The notes: generated by a model from the letters alone, not told the origin. DNA of 64,000 nucleotides from Adenophora triphylla var. japonica (GCA_022495995.1 JAFEMH010003609.1:124001-188000), one strand, 5' to 3'; counted from the stretch's first letter, positions 25,053 through 37,631 are shown. A program made the numbers and translations.

Positions 25053-28000
25053 CTATACTAGTGGAGCATTCTCCTTGGGCTCCTCGCGGCCGCACCACCT
25101 CGCGCCCGCTTCGAGGCCGGAGTTGGGAAGGCAAAGCCGGTCCCCAAGGCACCTCGGTAATAGGAGCAGCTTGTTGCTACAGAGGCCGAAGCGGAGCCGC
25201 CGCCGGGGAAACAGATCTCCTATGGCCGGCCCCTCTGGAAGAACCCGAGCCAGGCATCCCCCAACGATAAAGGGTTCTCCCCGAATCGCAGCCTCATCCA
25301 ACCGGGCGATCGTGCCAAGTGGCGCCACTTCGCCACAGAGCGAGGCAGAGGCCGCACGGAGAGATCCAGACCCTTGACCTCGTCCTCGGACAGAGGAACT
25401 AGCGCATGCCCGGTACGCACTCACGCGTCGGTAGCAACTGATGAGCCGATCACGGCCAACCGGCCGCACGGAACACATACCGTGGCCGCGAAGTTCGGAT
25501 CGGTGTCCGGACACCGGCCTCATACCGGGCCAGTTCTCCGCGTTGAACTCCTCGGAGTTCTTATACTCCTCGATGGCCTCCTTTGCGAAGCTTCGGCCAA
25601 GATCCTCTCCTTCTCCAAGCCAAACCGCGTCGAGGCAAAGAACTTCCTGAGAGATCATCCGCCTTGGCCTCCGTGATCCGGACTTGCTTGGGTGGCATCC
25701 ACTTGATCATGAGCTCGGCATTTCTTTGCTCCACTGAGTTTGTGGCCCTTGAGCTCATCCCGCTGACCCTTTGCCTTTTCAAGGCTCTTCTCCAGCTCGG
25801 TCACCCGATCCTGGAAGCCCTTCAGATCGGACTCCTTGGTGGCGAACTCTTTCTCCTTGGCATCCAGGAGGGAGCTCGTGAGTCCCCACCTTCTCCCGGG
25901 CCAGCCCAAACTCGCGGAGTTTACCCGCCATGTCCTTGGTGTTATTGGCAAGCTCAACGGACGTGCTATCACAGTCTCCTGAGCCGCATAGCCTTATTGC
26001 CCACCTGCGAGGAGGATAGTTAGAGCAAGGAAGGCTAAAAGTGTCAAAGGGACAGACAGAAAGAGTCAAACCTCAGTGAGGGCAATCCCAATGTCTCCCA
26101 TCAAGGCTGACGGGTTCTCCTTCTCCGCCACGGCATGATAGAAGTCCGGGCGAAGAGCCTATTGATAAGCCCGATCCCAACAGCCAGAGTTGTGGGAAGA
26201 GCGGGCATACAGTCCACCCCTTCAATGGCGGGCACAGATCCCACTGCTTTCCTCTTCTCCTGTGTCTCCTCGCGGGTGGCTGTGGAGGAGATCGGGTAGG
26301 CTACCGAGCATATTGTCCCCGCGGTGGAGGGAGCAGCTGGTAGAAGCGGTGGCAAAGCAGCAGGGGGCTACGAGAAGAAGTATCCACCACTTTTCTGGGT
26401 CTTGGAGGACCTCTCCCTGCGTAAGATCCGCATCTCTCGTCGAGCCCTTTTCTTGGATCAAGCTCCCGGTTATGCCCGGAGGCAATAGTACGGCCGGGAG
26501 ATGATGCCCGGAGAGCATTGGGTGGAGGAGGACCCCGGGGAGGTGGAGGCAGATTCCCGGTGGTTAGAATAGTTTTGGGAGCGCATAGAGGCTCCCGCCT
26601 TCCCGCTCGCTATAGGCACAGCCTTATCTTTTGTGGGGACCCCTCCCATCTCATTCTCGCCTCTTCGGGCGCCTTCCTTGTTGGCCCTCTCGGTTCTTGG
26701 CCTTCATCTAGCAAAGACTTAGAGGGGCCATCGAAGTTATACTCTTCCGGATCTACTCGGAGGGAAAGAAAAATGGTTAGCAGAGCGCTCAAAAAATCAA
26801 AGGCAAAGTAAATTGGCAAATGCTTTATAAAGGAATCGTAGACCGATTAGTTCGGGAGGATCGCACTCGCCGCCCAAAGATGTGTCTTACAATCGGCCTC
26901 AAACCGGTAATGTTCGTGCACCCGCCAATCGTGGTCACGGGGCAAAGGCTCTATTTCTACTGGGGCATGTGGGGCGCCTCCTCGCGAGGAGCCACCCCTA
27001 GTAGATCAATAGGGGCTCATCTTCCACTATGGCGCCCACGTCAGATACGGGCTCCTCCCCGCTATCCAAATAAAGGGCCGATGCCTCTATGGCAAACCGC
27101 GCATAGCATCGGGCCGAGGACGGTCCGGATAACCGCCGCCGCCACCTTCATCTGGGACGGGGTTTGAAGGTTTGGAAAAGGGTCATCCAAATCTTGACTC
27201 GATAACCAAAATATCCTTCGATTCCATTGGTCAAATTTGTTTGAGGGAGGAGAGAAAGTCCCGGTAGAGTAGTTTCTAGCCTTCAAGCTCAGATACCACG
27301 GCTAATCTGGGTTCTCGATAGTAAGCATAGAGCCCAAAGAAGGGTAGGTTCATAACCCAGAATCCGCATACGGCTATGTAGGAGACAATGGCCCGGATGG
27401 CATTGGGAGTCGTGCGTATGGGCAAAGCAGTGCATCAACTCCGTGAAGAAGTAAAAGAAAGGGTCCAGGCAGCCTCAATCCATTCTCAAACCGGGCCCCA
27501 TAAAAAACGCAGCTCGATTGTCCCCGCGGACATCTCGCATGGTCTCTCGGCCGCAGCCTTGTCCTTGTCCTTCAAATGAACATGCCCAAGGGTGCGGACA
27601 CGGTAAGCATTGTGGTCCACATTATAAACCTCATAAATCTCCTCCTCCCGACCAATGGTGGCCACCTCCTTGGCCTTCTTGCTACGGCCACAACCAGGAT
27701 TCACACCCCTAGCTGGCCTCTTGCCTTTGTTCCGGCAGGGCCACAACCTCCTCCTCCTCCTCGAGTCGAGCTCTCGAAGGCATCCACAATGTTGGTGGTC
27801 TCGGCGGCCTTCTTAGAGGTCCCCGCGACCTCCTATCTCCCTCCTCGCGGTTGTCCTCCTCGGTCTCCGAGCTCGATGGGCCAAAGAGACCGGTGGGGTC
27901 ACCACGGGCAGGGGCCACCTCCGATTCAACCTCATCGCCTCCAGTCACATCGAAGTTGAGGGGGTCAAGTTCCTCACTGCTGCTCAGCTCAATTGTCCCC

Positions 28001-28524
28001 GCCCTAGGGGCCGCGGGCACAACGGGGGGAAAGATGGTACTCAGGGGCAGAACATCTAAAGGGTCACTCAGGGTCCCCGCGCTCGGTGCCCGCGAATTGT
28101 TTGATTGATCAGAGTCCATTAGTTCACACTTCTCCCAGTTAGTTATTTGTTCGGGGACACCGGACGCTCTCCTCACAAGTTCGCCGGCGTTCAGAGCCTG
28201 ATCTCTATCGCGGGGAAACCTGCACAAAACCCCCATCACAAAATTTCTTAGCCTACGGTGATCTCCCAACACCAGTACGTCCTGGTGATGAGCATGTTTC
28301 CTTTTGGCCTCCCACAACCGGGGTGGGACGAAGGGCCCCCAGTCTGATTTCTCACAGAAATACAAAAAACTAGGCAAAGATAGCCTAATCCACCCCAATC
28401 CTACCTTCCTAAAGATCCCTCCAGTCCGTTTACAGACGGCAAAGATATCAGGGGTGGCTCCATCTCCTAATTCTAAGGGACGGCGGGGTCCAAACTCACG
28501 AGTAGTCATCAACACAAAACCCAA
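25053..28524 (-). pseudogene. Antisense ORF (aORF) of the Tat-type element, broken
   Basis: Read on the minus strand, opposite to gag-pol. The best piece (28524-27709, 271 codons) holds KVGLGWIRLSLPSFLYFCEK, a basic segment with FVMGVLCRFPRDRD, then a long acidic Ser/Pro-rich tail. Further pieces at 27746-27486, 27286-27062 and 26069-25655 continue it; the last has a Glu/Lys-rich coiled coil (ESDLKGFQDRVTELEKSLEK). The final piece (25658-25053) starts EEYKNSEEFNAE before low complexity. Other Tat elements carry a similar antisense gene between pol and the 3' LTR; its function is unknown. Frameshifts and stops break it here. A related gene is the only coding content of the element at 43315-47545. 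Confidence 0.7.
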
Positions 28525-29080
28525 AAGAAAAAAAAAATAGAGGAGATGAAGAAGAAAACACCCAACAGCTTACTTACGAGAGAAAGATTGAGAGATGGAT
28601 TCGGAAAACAGAGCACGGAGTTCGCAAAGAAGAAATTTCTATCTCAAGGGCTCATGAAGGTTTGGAAACGGTAAAAAGGGTTTGAGGTTTAAGGGTTTGG
28701 TATTTATAAGGCCTACCTATACGTGTTAACCCGTTAACCCGTATTAATTAGCCCACAACTCCAACCTCGGACCCTGAACCGTCCCCAACGTTTGAAAATT
28801 CGAAAATTAAATACCTTTTGCATTTATTGCCCCCTTCGATGACTCGACACGTACCCCTATACGTACCACCGACCCGTCTTTTCATCCGCTGTGGATCCAC
28901 CCGTTAACCTGGGAGGGACGCCACGCAAGGGGACACGTGTCTCTCACTGGTGCTTCCCGAACGGTGCAATAAGTCCATAAGGCTCAACAAAAACACCAAC
29001 ACTGGTGCTCGCTCGAGGAACAATTGGAGCAAACCGAGCTTCTAGTAGCTCCTCACTCGGACCATAAATAATCACACTTG

Positions 29081-29094
29081 GAGCTAGGGGCCAT
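29081..29094 (+). other. Polypurine tract
   Basis: GGAGCTAGGGGCCAT directly precedes the 3' LTR; this form is usual in Tat-type elements. Confidence 0.65.
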
Positions 29095-29918
29095 TGATGA
29101 GCCGACGAGCCCTACCCACCGGGCCCGCGCTCGGCCTAGTCCAAGGAAACCAGCCGGGACGTAGCGGGCCTTAGACATTGAGGTGGAAGACCGCGGACAA
29201 ATAGGCCCTTGTGGTCAAGACCGCGTCCCTCCTCGCATCGTCCTCATCGGGGACCATTGGGACCCCGCTCGCTGGATCCGTGCCCGCATGAGCCATGACC
29301 GCATCAACCGTGCTCGCGTCATATATCTTTGACCGCGGCACATGCCGCTTCCCGGCTAATGTCAAGCCTTACTGAGCAAGTTAGCTTGCGGCTCGACAGC
29401 CACTTGCCGGCTCCCCATCACGCATTCAATGCGGCTCGCCCGGTGCCTACTATTCCATTTAATGCACTAAGCCGGCTACACGGCTCATGTCACTTTCAGC
29501 CATGTCCCTTGGACAGTCAATGTTCCCTCCCTGACAGGACCAATTAGCTGCGGACACGTGTAGCTGGTCAAGTACCAAAGTGCCCCCTAGGGCTGATCTC
29601 ATGGCTTACATCAACAAGCACCATGGCATTGCCTATAAATAGAAGGCCTTTACCCCCTTGGGCAAGGTAAGTTCCATATACAATTGAGTAGCCTCTATTA
29701 CTCTCTAAACCTAAACACACACACACACTCCATAGGTATTCAAAGCCTTATTACTCAGTATTCTTACTCTCACACCCGAGGGCCTGAGTTGGAGTAACAT
29801 CCAACTTTGACCGTAACGGTGCTTGTTTGTGTTGTGATCTAGGTACATCCAACCACCAAAAATATCCTAGCCAGGTATCCTTGAACCGCTCCTGACCCTG
29901 AAAAGCTTGGCGTCATCA
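29095..29918 (+). repeat. 3' LTR of the Tat-type element
   Basis: Starts TGATGAGCC, ends GCGTCATCA and is followed by the AGAAC duplication. Confidence 0.95.
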
Positions 29919-29923
29919 AGAAC

Positions 29924-30408
29924 CTCAAGTTAAATTCGTTCCTTGCTCAATGCGAGGAGAGAGAGACATGGTTGGAGGTGATCTTGGCGATGAGCAGGTG
30001 GGAGCCCCGGAGAAGTTTAGACGCCGGAGAAGACGAAGATAAAGGCAATCGGAAAAAAATGAAGGCATCGGATCTGGAGCTCGTTTACTAGATTTGGGCC
30101 GAATGGAATGCGGGGAGGAGTGGGAAGAAGTGGTGGTTCAACTAGAAGAAAGAGAGAAGACTATAAGTAAGAGCATCGGCGCCGGAGAAGCTTGATGGCC
30201 GGAGAAGAAAGGGTGCGGTGGGTTTAGAGTTAAGGTTTGGAGAGAGAGTTATATTCACTGTGTGTGTGTATGTTGGGAGGGAGGGAGGGAGGGAGAAATG
30301 TGCTAAAACGAGGTTGGGGAGGGAGGAGAGAGGGGTAGGCATTTTATAGGGGGCATTTTCGACATTTTCAAGTTTCATTAAAGATGAGCCATGTGAATTT
30401 ATTTGGAA
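29924..30408. other. Region between the LTR element and Helitron B
   Basis: It continues the sequence interrupted at 17061. A purine-rich stretch (29950-30200) resembles an untranslated region but has no supportable gene. Short GGGA repeats lie at 30276-30292. Confidence 0.45.
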
Positions 30409-30530
30409 CTAGGTATACACCCGTGCGATGCACGGGGCATTACTATTACAAATAATAAAAAGTATGAAAAACATTTTAGACAATACATTCTTAAAGATTA
30501 CATTGTCAGTACAAACATTAGATAATACTT

Positions 30531-32186
30531 TTATACATTATGAAAGACTTCCTTATATACTACATTGTCAGTACAAACATCGGATTCACCAGGGTTATCA
30601 TCATTACATATCAATATCTTAAGACCATCCGGACTTTTGACTCGGGATAAAGCTACATACAATTGTCCATGACAAAAAACAGGCCTTTTCAGGATAAGAC
30701 CAACGACAGCTAATGATTGACCTTGACTTTTATTAATAGTCATGGCATATGAGATCATCAACGGAAATTGTCTCCTCTCAAATCGAAATGGAACTCTCGT
30801 ATCCGATGGTGTCAATGACATTCTGGAAATTAGAACTTTTCTACCAATATCACCGGAAGAAATGACTTCTCCTTCGAGAACATGATTTCCAAGTCTAGTA
30901 ATTATCAAACGCGTCCCATTACAAAGACCAAGTGAAGAATCTAAATTACGAATCAACATCACAGGAGTGCCAACTTTCAAGTTCAATTTGTGATCAGGAA
31001 GCCCGAAAATAGATATACTATTTATGAATTCAGGAGTATGAAGATCATTCAAAGACTCAGAACTTTGATCAGTATGGCATGCAACATCAGAACTTAAATA
31101 CGTCCTTCCTTCAACAACATTCAACGAAACCATATACTCATTAACAGCATTAACCACATCTAATGTTGGAGCCAAAATTGCCCTTTCTTCAAAGTAAGAT
31201 AAATCATTACGTCCAGACAAATACTCAGAATATATATTTTCAACCATTGCAATAATCGGATCATCAAATCTCGCAAGTAAAAACTCTTTTGGAATTTTAA
31301 TGGGAATAATACCATCATTTGGCTCATTGATTTTACCATCTCCAACTCTAGCTATCCAATCAAAGAACCGTCTTAACTTATCGAATTTACACTTGAATCC
31401 AATCCTTGTAATCTCATATTCTTTGTCAACCTCAAAGACTACACAATGCTTCCATAGATAAGACGAATTAATAGTAGCATGAACAATATCTTGTCTGCTC
31501 CCCTTTGGAATTACAGGAAGAATTTGTCTAAAATCTCCACCAAACACAATACTCTTTCCACCAAACGGCAATTCATTTCTCTTATAATCAACAACTCTCA
31601 TTATATCCCTCATACTCCTATCTAACGCTTCAAAACAATGTTTATTTACCATTGGTGCTTCATCCCATATTATCAAATGTGCCTTTATTAGTAACTCTGC
31701 TAAAGGGCTTCCTTGACGAATATTACATACTGAATCTTCCGTTAAATTAAAAGGAATCGCAAACCTAGAATGAGCAGTACGACCTCCGGGTAGCAATAAT
31801 GAAGCAATGCCACTCGAGGCAACATTCAAAACAATAAACCCCTGAGACCTCAATCGAGCAGATAAAGTTCGCCAGATATAGGTCTTGCCACTCCCTCCAT
31901 ACCCATACACAAAGAACATCTTCCTAATTTCTTCAAAACATGATTCATAAATGACATTATACACTTCTCGTTGATCATCATTTAAATTATCCACAAGTTC
32001 TTTGAATTCAACTTCCAAACTTTCTCTATCATAACACATCTCATCATGAATTAATCGATTGCTCGTGACTTGAAAGTACTCGGCGGTAGGGTATGGGAGC
32101 ATAGTAAACTCGAGCAAACTCCGTCCTTGTTTCTTTAAGATCTTCTCAATTTCAAAGAAGACCAAAATTACGAACTTGTATTTCAT
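30531..32186 (-). pseudogene. PIF1-type helicase portion of Helitron B
   Basis: An uninterrupted 551-codon frame with all SF1B helicase landmarks: Walker A, Walker B, the GDFRQ motif and the C-terminal SQGQ and ALSR motifs. Its intactness against the broken upstream exons suggests moderate age. Confidence 0.92.
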
Positions 32187-32385
32187 TCAAAAGCAAACCT
32201 GGATAGTGAAAAAAATAGAATAAAGATGTTATATAGGCATAAAAATAACATCACAATTATCTAATAATTCTTGAACTGCATTTAAACAAATGACAATCTA
32301 ACCTGGATGATTAAGGATAGACCTTTGATTATGAAGAACATCCTCACATAAATAAGTCCAACACTTATCCCAGACATGCTCAGGT

Positions 32386-33579
32386 TTACTCATACATCCG
32401 AAGGTCAATAAAGTCGCAAACAAACTTCTCATTGAGGAAAGCGGTTGACCAATTGCTAGCTTCGACAAAACCTTCAATATATTCCCCATCATCATTCAAC
32501 AAACCTAACTCAAAGCAAGCATCACGAAAAGTCTGACATTGAATACCATTCACAAAACGAATTTCACTGTAACTCTTTGCTCCACAAACTTTATTTAATA
32601 AGCACCTCAGGTAATATATTTCACCACATCCGGGAGGAACAAAAAAAATCCTGCCTATTGAAAATCCTCTTTGCCTTGGAACCCATTCACGAATATCAGA
32701 TTTCCATACAAACAATGTCGGAAATTGTGAATAAGTTAAATGTCTGCCTTCAACGTATTTCTTGTTCGCTTCCATCCAACCTAAGAACATACTGTGGGCA
32801 ACTGAATCACGTAGTAGAACGGACTCAATGTTATCAGAATCAGAGAAGATAACATTCTGTTCATTTGGCAAATGAAAACTCAAACGTTCCACAGGAGGGT
32901 CTTTATATTGAATTTCAAAACCAAATAATCTCCAAGCAGCTTCACAAGAAGATACATATCGACAATCATAATATAGATTAATCTCATCAACCACCTGTTC
33001 AACACTTTCCCCGGATGATGTTTGACAAAACGTGGCCGTCAGTCGATCATTGCCTTTGTTTATGTACTTAAACAGATATTTGATTGCACGCGACTGATTG
33101 CACCATTCAACATTCAAATGTGCACCGTATGTAACCAACAAATACCTATTATGAGGGACGACATGACGATTATCCAAGTAAATACCGTTTTTCAAAATAG
33201 TTCTCCCATCATCTCTTCTTCTATACACAGCATAGCCATCTTCGTCTATTCGAGTCTCTGGAACAAATTTTTTTGGATAATGCTTTGAACATCGCCCATT
33301 AATCATACACGGAGAATTCAGCCTGTCTTTCCCGCACGGACCATGAACCATTAAATCCTTAACAGCATTGAAATAAACTGGATCAACAATTTCATCGGGT
33401 ATTTCAGCAGAAATAATCGTATCAATATCTTCTGGTGAGCGACATTTAAATTGAGTTGCAAGAAACAACAATATGTGAGCATGAGGCAAACCCCGTTTCT
33501 GGAATTCAATGGTATAGATGACTGAAGAAAAAAAATTTATCAGTTCATTAATTGATAAATAGAATCGATAAATACTCAT
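32386..33579 (-). pseudogene. Rep (HUH endonuclease) portion of Helitron B
   Basis: Contains YTIEFQKRGLPHAHILLFL with the two metal-binding His, then CMINGRCSKHYPKKF, and AIKYLFKYINKGNDR with the paired Tyr region. The frame is lost near its end (about 32430), and the continuation is in the frame of 32495-32298. Confidence 0.92.
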
Positions 33580-35212
33580 GTGACAAGTTATTTACGATCT
33601 CTAAAATTTGGTAAGTTAAACGAACCTGCTTTGATATCACCAAATATCTTATTCTTCCTAATGTCACGTATCATTCCATCAAGTTTAGCTTTAAATATTC
33701 GACACAAAATATCTGGCCGGTCCTCGGGTTTTGAAACACCATTTTCAAGATATCGAACTACTTCGGGCCATTTAGGATTACACGTCAGTGTCAAAAATAA
33801 ATCAGGATATCCAATCCACCTGCAAATAGCCATTGCATCCTGATAATTTTGAACCATATATCTAACACCACCCGTAAAAGAGGAAGGCAATATGACTCTT
33901 TTCCCAATTTTGGTTGCATCACAGTCTCCTTTCAAGACAACTTCTTGTAAACCCCTATACATTTCCGCACGTAATTGTTTTTGATGTAGTCTGATATAAG
34001 TCAATCTTGATGACTCAACCATCGATGTAGGCATCCACAAGGTATTGCTGGAGCAATCTCTTAGAGAAGAAAATTATCTTAGAATCCCCATCCCTTTCAT
34101 GTAATCGATAAGCAAAATACTCCCGAATACTAACCCTTTTCCTGCCACCTGTACCCACTCGACAATTATGAAAAGGAATATCTTCTCTATATCCATCTTC
34201 TCCATATGGAAATAACAACGGATATTGGAGACTTAAATAAGACGGGTTGAGTTGATTAATACGTTGAAGTGTTCCAGCTCTAGACTGAATGATAATATCT
34301 CGGTCAGGCGAAGAACTATCAAAGTCACCAACAATCAATGCAGCTACTTCCGATGCAGACGGTAAATTGTACACTCTACCATCTGCAGAACGCCTACCAA
34401 TCAACTTCAATGTGACTTCTTTAGTTTCACTACACATCGCTTTTCTTTAGCCATTCGAAACGATTGTACCAAGACATTGTTACGATCTAACATTAACTTT
34501 AAATCCTCGATAATTTCGTCACTTAAATCATCCCCGAACCACCCCGCCTACGTAATAAAAAACTAAATCGGAAGGCTGGGGGAGGAAACATTACGTAAGC
34601 AATAATGAGTAAGTAAAATAAAATGAACATAATATATTAAGCGAGTTACCTAACGAGAAGATTTTCGATTAGCTACCTCATTTCTTTGTGTCATATATAT
34701 ATAATTGCGCGAACTTTGGCCGGTCACTAGGGTGAAGGTAACAAACTCCCATTAAATGGTAGTTACGCCCATGTAACTTAAAAACGGGAGGAGCACGACC
34801 TTGATTAACACTCCGATCAATTTTCCCACCCAAAGATGTAAAGCAAAACATGTTATTATACGACCAGAATGTGTTGTCGATAATGATTACTCTTTTCTGA
34901 GTGACCAAACAACAAATGTTCCAGCTGTGTAGGAGGAGGCTTCACCGAAGGAAGACGAATTTTTCCTTGATTGCAACACAATCCATATTTTGGCGATCGA
35001 GATCTATAAGATCGAGCCAATCTCTCTTCATACCAAAAATAAGCTCCACAAAATGAACAATTATAAGTAGCATCACCAATATCCCAATAACCTAATAAAA
35101 TAAACAAAAATAGATAATAAACTTTTACATAAATTATAAGAAAAATAAATTAAATAAACTTAAATCCAAATAACGTAAAATTAACTGTAATATTGAATAA
35201 GCATATACTTAC

Positions 35213-35395
35213 GTATCAAAGTAGACGAATGAATATTAATTCCTTCGGTTGAGACTTTCGCTCGTTCACGCACTCGACCATAATTATTTTCAACCGTGCT
35301 TGGACGATCTTCTGTGATTGTGATTGGCAATACAGATCCCGTTGCATTTTTCTTCAAAATACGTGTCCTTTTCGAACTTAACCTCGATTGAGCCA
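35213..35395 (-). other. Helitron B exon module B3 (183 nt)
   Basis: Phase 1 at both ends. Starts AQSRLSSK, has GSVLP, ends GINIHSSTLI before GTAAGT. It splices in frame to the YWDIGDATY exon. Confidence 0.65.
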
Positions 35396-35529
35396 CTACA
35401 TTCATATAAGCGTAAAACAAATTTAAAAACAAAATAGTTGTTCCCAAAATTATAAAAGAAAGGAAATTTAATAATCTGTTATTAACTAAAACAAATACCA
35501 ATATAATACGTATAAACTTTGGAACTCAC

Positions 35530-35607
35530 AATTTGAAATGTCAAGGAAAGCACAACTTTGAGAAGATGAAGATGGATGAATGAAACTGCTTGAAACATCA
35601 TTAGTGG
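35530..35607 (-). other. Helitron B exon module A3 (78 nt)
   Basis: Phase 1 at both ends. Encodes SSSFIHPSSSSQSCAFLDIS then N. Paralogue of A1 and A2. Confidence 0.65.
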
Positions 35608-35850
35608 CTGTAAAAAAAATGAACGAAAATTAAAGTAAATAAAAAATTAATAATTTAGAACAATAGTATTTATGAGAATTTATTTTAAATTAACAAATTA
35701 AATAAATTAATATCACATAATTAGTGATAATAGATTTAATTTTAGAAAAATCAATTTAAGATAAGTACGAAACATATACACTAAAAGTAAGTTTGAATTA
35801 GAGAAAATAACAAAAATGGAAAAGATAAGAAATTAATAAACAATACTTAC

Positions 35851-36021
35851 ATGGCAAAGAAGATAATTGAACATTAGACGCTCCACAAGAGACCTTCACA
35901 CATTTACGTGATAAGTTGGAACTACCTTCAAGCTCACTTGATATAATCCCTTCATTTTGTGATAAAGAACTCTTCTTTTTACAATGAAAGGTAGTCTTCG
36001 AAATTAAACTTGATTTGGCCA
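35851..36021 (-). other. Helitron B exon module B2 (171 nt)
   Basis: Phase 1 at both ends. Starts AKSSLISK, has SSLSQ, ends GASNVQLSSLP before GTAAGT. Confidence 0.65.
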
Positions 36022-36163
36022 CTAAGGTTAACAACATTATATTAAAGTGATAAATAATGTTTGTCATCATCAATTATAAAAAATAAGGGACTACAATTAT
36101 ATTAAATATGTTTTGAAAAAAAGTTTGAGGAAAAATTAATGAAAAATAATAACTGAAACTCAC

Positions 36164-36238
36164 TATTTGAAACATCAACTAAAGAAGGCCTTTGTGAAGA
36201 TGAAATCTTCCTAGCTGAGTGGTTTGAACAAAATCTGA
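36164..36238 (-). other. Helitron B exon module A2 (75 nt)
   Basis: Phase 1 at both ends. Encodes CSNHSARKISSSQRPSLVDV then SN. Paralogue of A1 and A3. Confidence 0.65.
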
Positions 36239-36673
36239 CTGAAACAAATAAAGAAATAATTACGGTACTAATAAATAAACCTTAATGAACCTCACGAAGT
36301 AAAAACAAACAAATGCAAAAAATTATTAATTAAAATATATGGATATAAAAATGTTACATAAATATATATTCATAAATACACTAAACACGTGTAACGTGTT
36401 ACATAGATAGACTGTTTTTTTTCAATCATTCTATAACAAATTAAAATAAATTGTGAATAACATAAAAAAATTATTGACTCAAACCAAAATGTATTAGGAG
36501 AATGACATTATATTCCATTTCGAAAAAAAAAAAATCAAAATAAAAAAGAAGGAATTATTATAAGAAGATTAATTTCTAATATTCAAAAAGAAACATAAAA
36601 TAAAATATATTAAAAAAATACAAACAAAGTTAATTAACTTTTAAAAATGTAAAAAGGGAAAATAAATACTTAC

Positions 36674-36850
36674 AATGCAGGGAAGATGAATGAACATAAG
36701 TTCCTCCAGCAAATATACTAACACATTGACCCGGCGTAAAAGAACAACCTTCGCCTTCACTTACACTCACCCATTTTGTTTGCGATAGTGAACCCATATA
36801 CTTTTCCTTGCGAACACACGCGCTCCTCGAATTTAACTTAGAATGATCCA
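36674..36850 (-). other. Helitron B exon module B1 (177 nt)
   Basis: Phase 1 at both ends. Starts DHSKLNSR, has GSLSQ, ends GGTYVHSSSLH before GTAAGT. Confidence 0.65.
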
Positions 36851-36936
36851 CTATAAGTAAGAAGAATTTATTTAAGATCAAGCAGAGTATTAATTTTTTT
36901 CAAAATAATAAAAATACTGAAAAGAAAATTATAATA

Positions 36937-37174
36937 CTCCCTTCGTCCCGCTCAACGGAGTATTTTTGGTCAATATGATCTTACTTTGACCAATTCATTT
37001 AAGCAAAAATAATGATCATAGTAAAAATTTGGAATTTTTAATTCTATAATGATTAATAACATTTTCAATAACAATTTTTAAAATTTTATTAGGTTTTTCA
37101 ATTTTTGGTTTAAATGACTTGGTCAAAGTATGATCATATTGACCGAAAATCCAAAGTCAGGCGGGACGGAGGAG
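36937..37174. mobile_element. Stowaway MITE in Helitron B
   Basis: Left CTCCCTTCGTCCCGCTCAAC, right GTCAGGCGGGACGGAGGAG, flanked by TA. Inner arms GGTCAATATGATCTTACTTT and AAGTATGATCATATTGACC pair. Confidence 0.9.
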
Positions 37175-37183
37175 TATATAGTT

Positions 37184-37450
37184 AGGGTCCGCTCCCGAGT
37201 TTGATTTTGCGGGGAAAGTGAAGGAAAAGGGAGGAAATGGGAGCGGATTTCCTCAATGACCGCGCTCCTGAGTTTTTTGAGCGAGAAAAGGGTAGGAAAT
37301 GGAGGCCTCATTTCCGTCCCTTTCAATCACCCCGTGAGAGCGCGGTTTGGGAGGAAATGAATGTTAACGCCATTTCCTCCCCCTCCCTTCCCTTCCCCTC
37401 CCTTCACTTCACTTTCTTTCCTCGCAGTTAAAAACTCGGGAGCGAACCCT
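37184..37450. mobile_element. GC-rich MITE in Helitron B
   Basis: The ends AGGGTCCGCTCCCGAGTTT and AAACTCGGGAGCGAACCCT are inverted repeats. A clear target duplication is not visible, so the superfamily is open. Confidence 0.75.
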
Positions 37451-37493
37451 TTGAAAATATGAAAACATAACACAAATAAATATTTAACCTTAC

Positions 37494-37571
37494 AATTGGA
37501 AAGATGAAATAAGGCACGCCCCTGTGACGACGACGATAAATATGACAAAATGGGTCGGACTTGACTATCAT
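37494..37571 (-). other. Helitron B exon module A1 (78 nt)
   Basis: Phase 1 at both ends. Encodes QVRPILSYLSSSSQGRALFH and then LSN. Aligns with A2 and A3 (shared SSSQ, then a short gap, then SN before the donor). Confidence 0.65.
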
Positions 37572-37630
37572 CTAAAAACATATCAAATACAATAAAATTA
37601 AGCATGGATCTAAGAATAATACATAACTAC

Positions 37631-37631
<1 letters not shown>

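Larger units (their letters stand above)
17062..29918 (+). mobile_element. Ty3/gypsy LTR retrotransposon, Tat-type (dual RNase H), 12.9 kb, degenerate
   Basis: Two LTRs of about 823 bp begin TGATGAGCC and end CATCA; the 5-bp duplication AGAAC stands at 17057-17061 and 29919-29923. The order is LTR, primer-binding site, gag, protease, reverse transcriptase, decayed RNase H, second RNase H, integrase, spacer, antisense ORF, polypurine tract, LTR. The second RNase H and the antisense ORF after pol are known traits of the Tat lineage (for example Retand and Grande). All frames are broken, so the copy cannot encode its own proteins. High GC sets it apart from its surroundings. Confidence 0.95.

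Noticed and set aside
37123..37605. Frames on both strands at 37123-37605
   Set aside because: Products of the Stowaway and the GC-rich MITE; only the 37494-37571 part is kept as exon A1.
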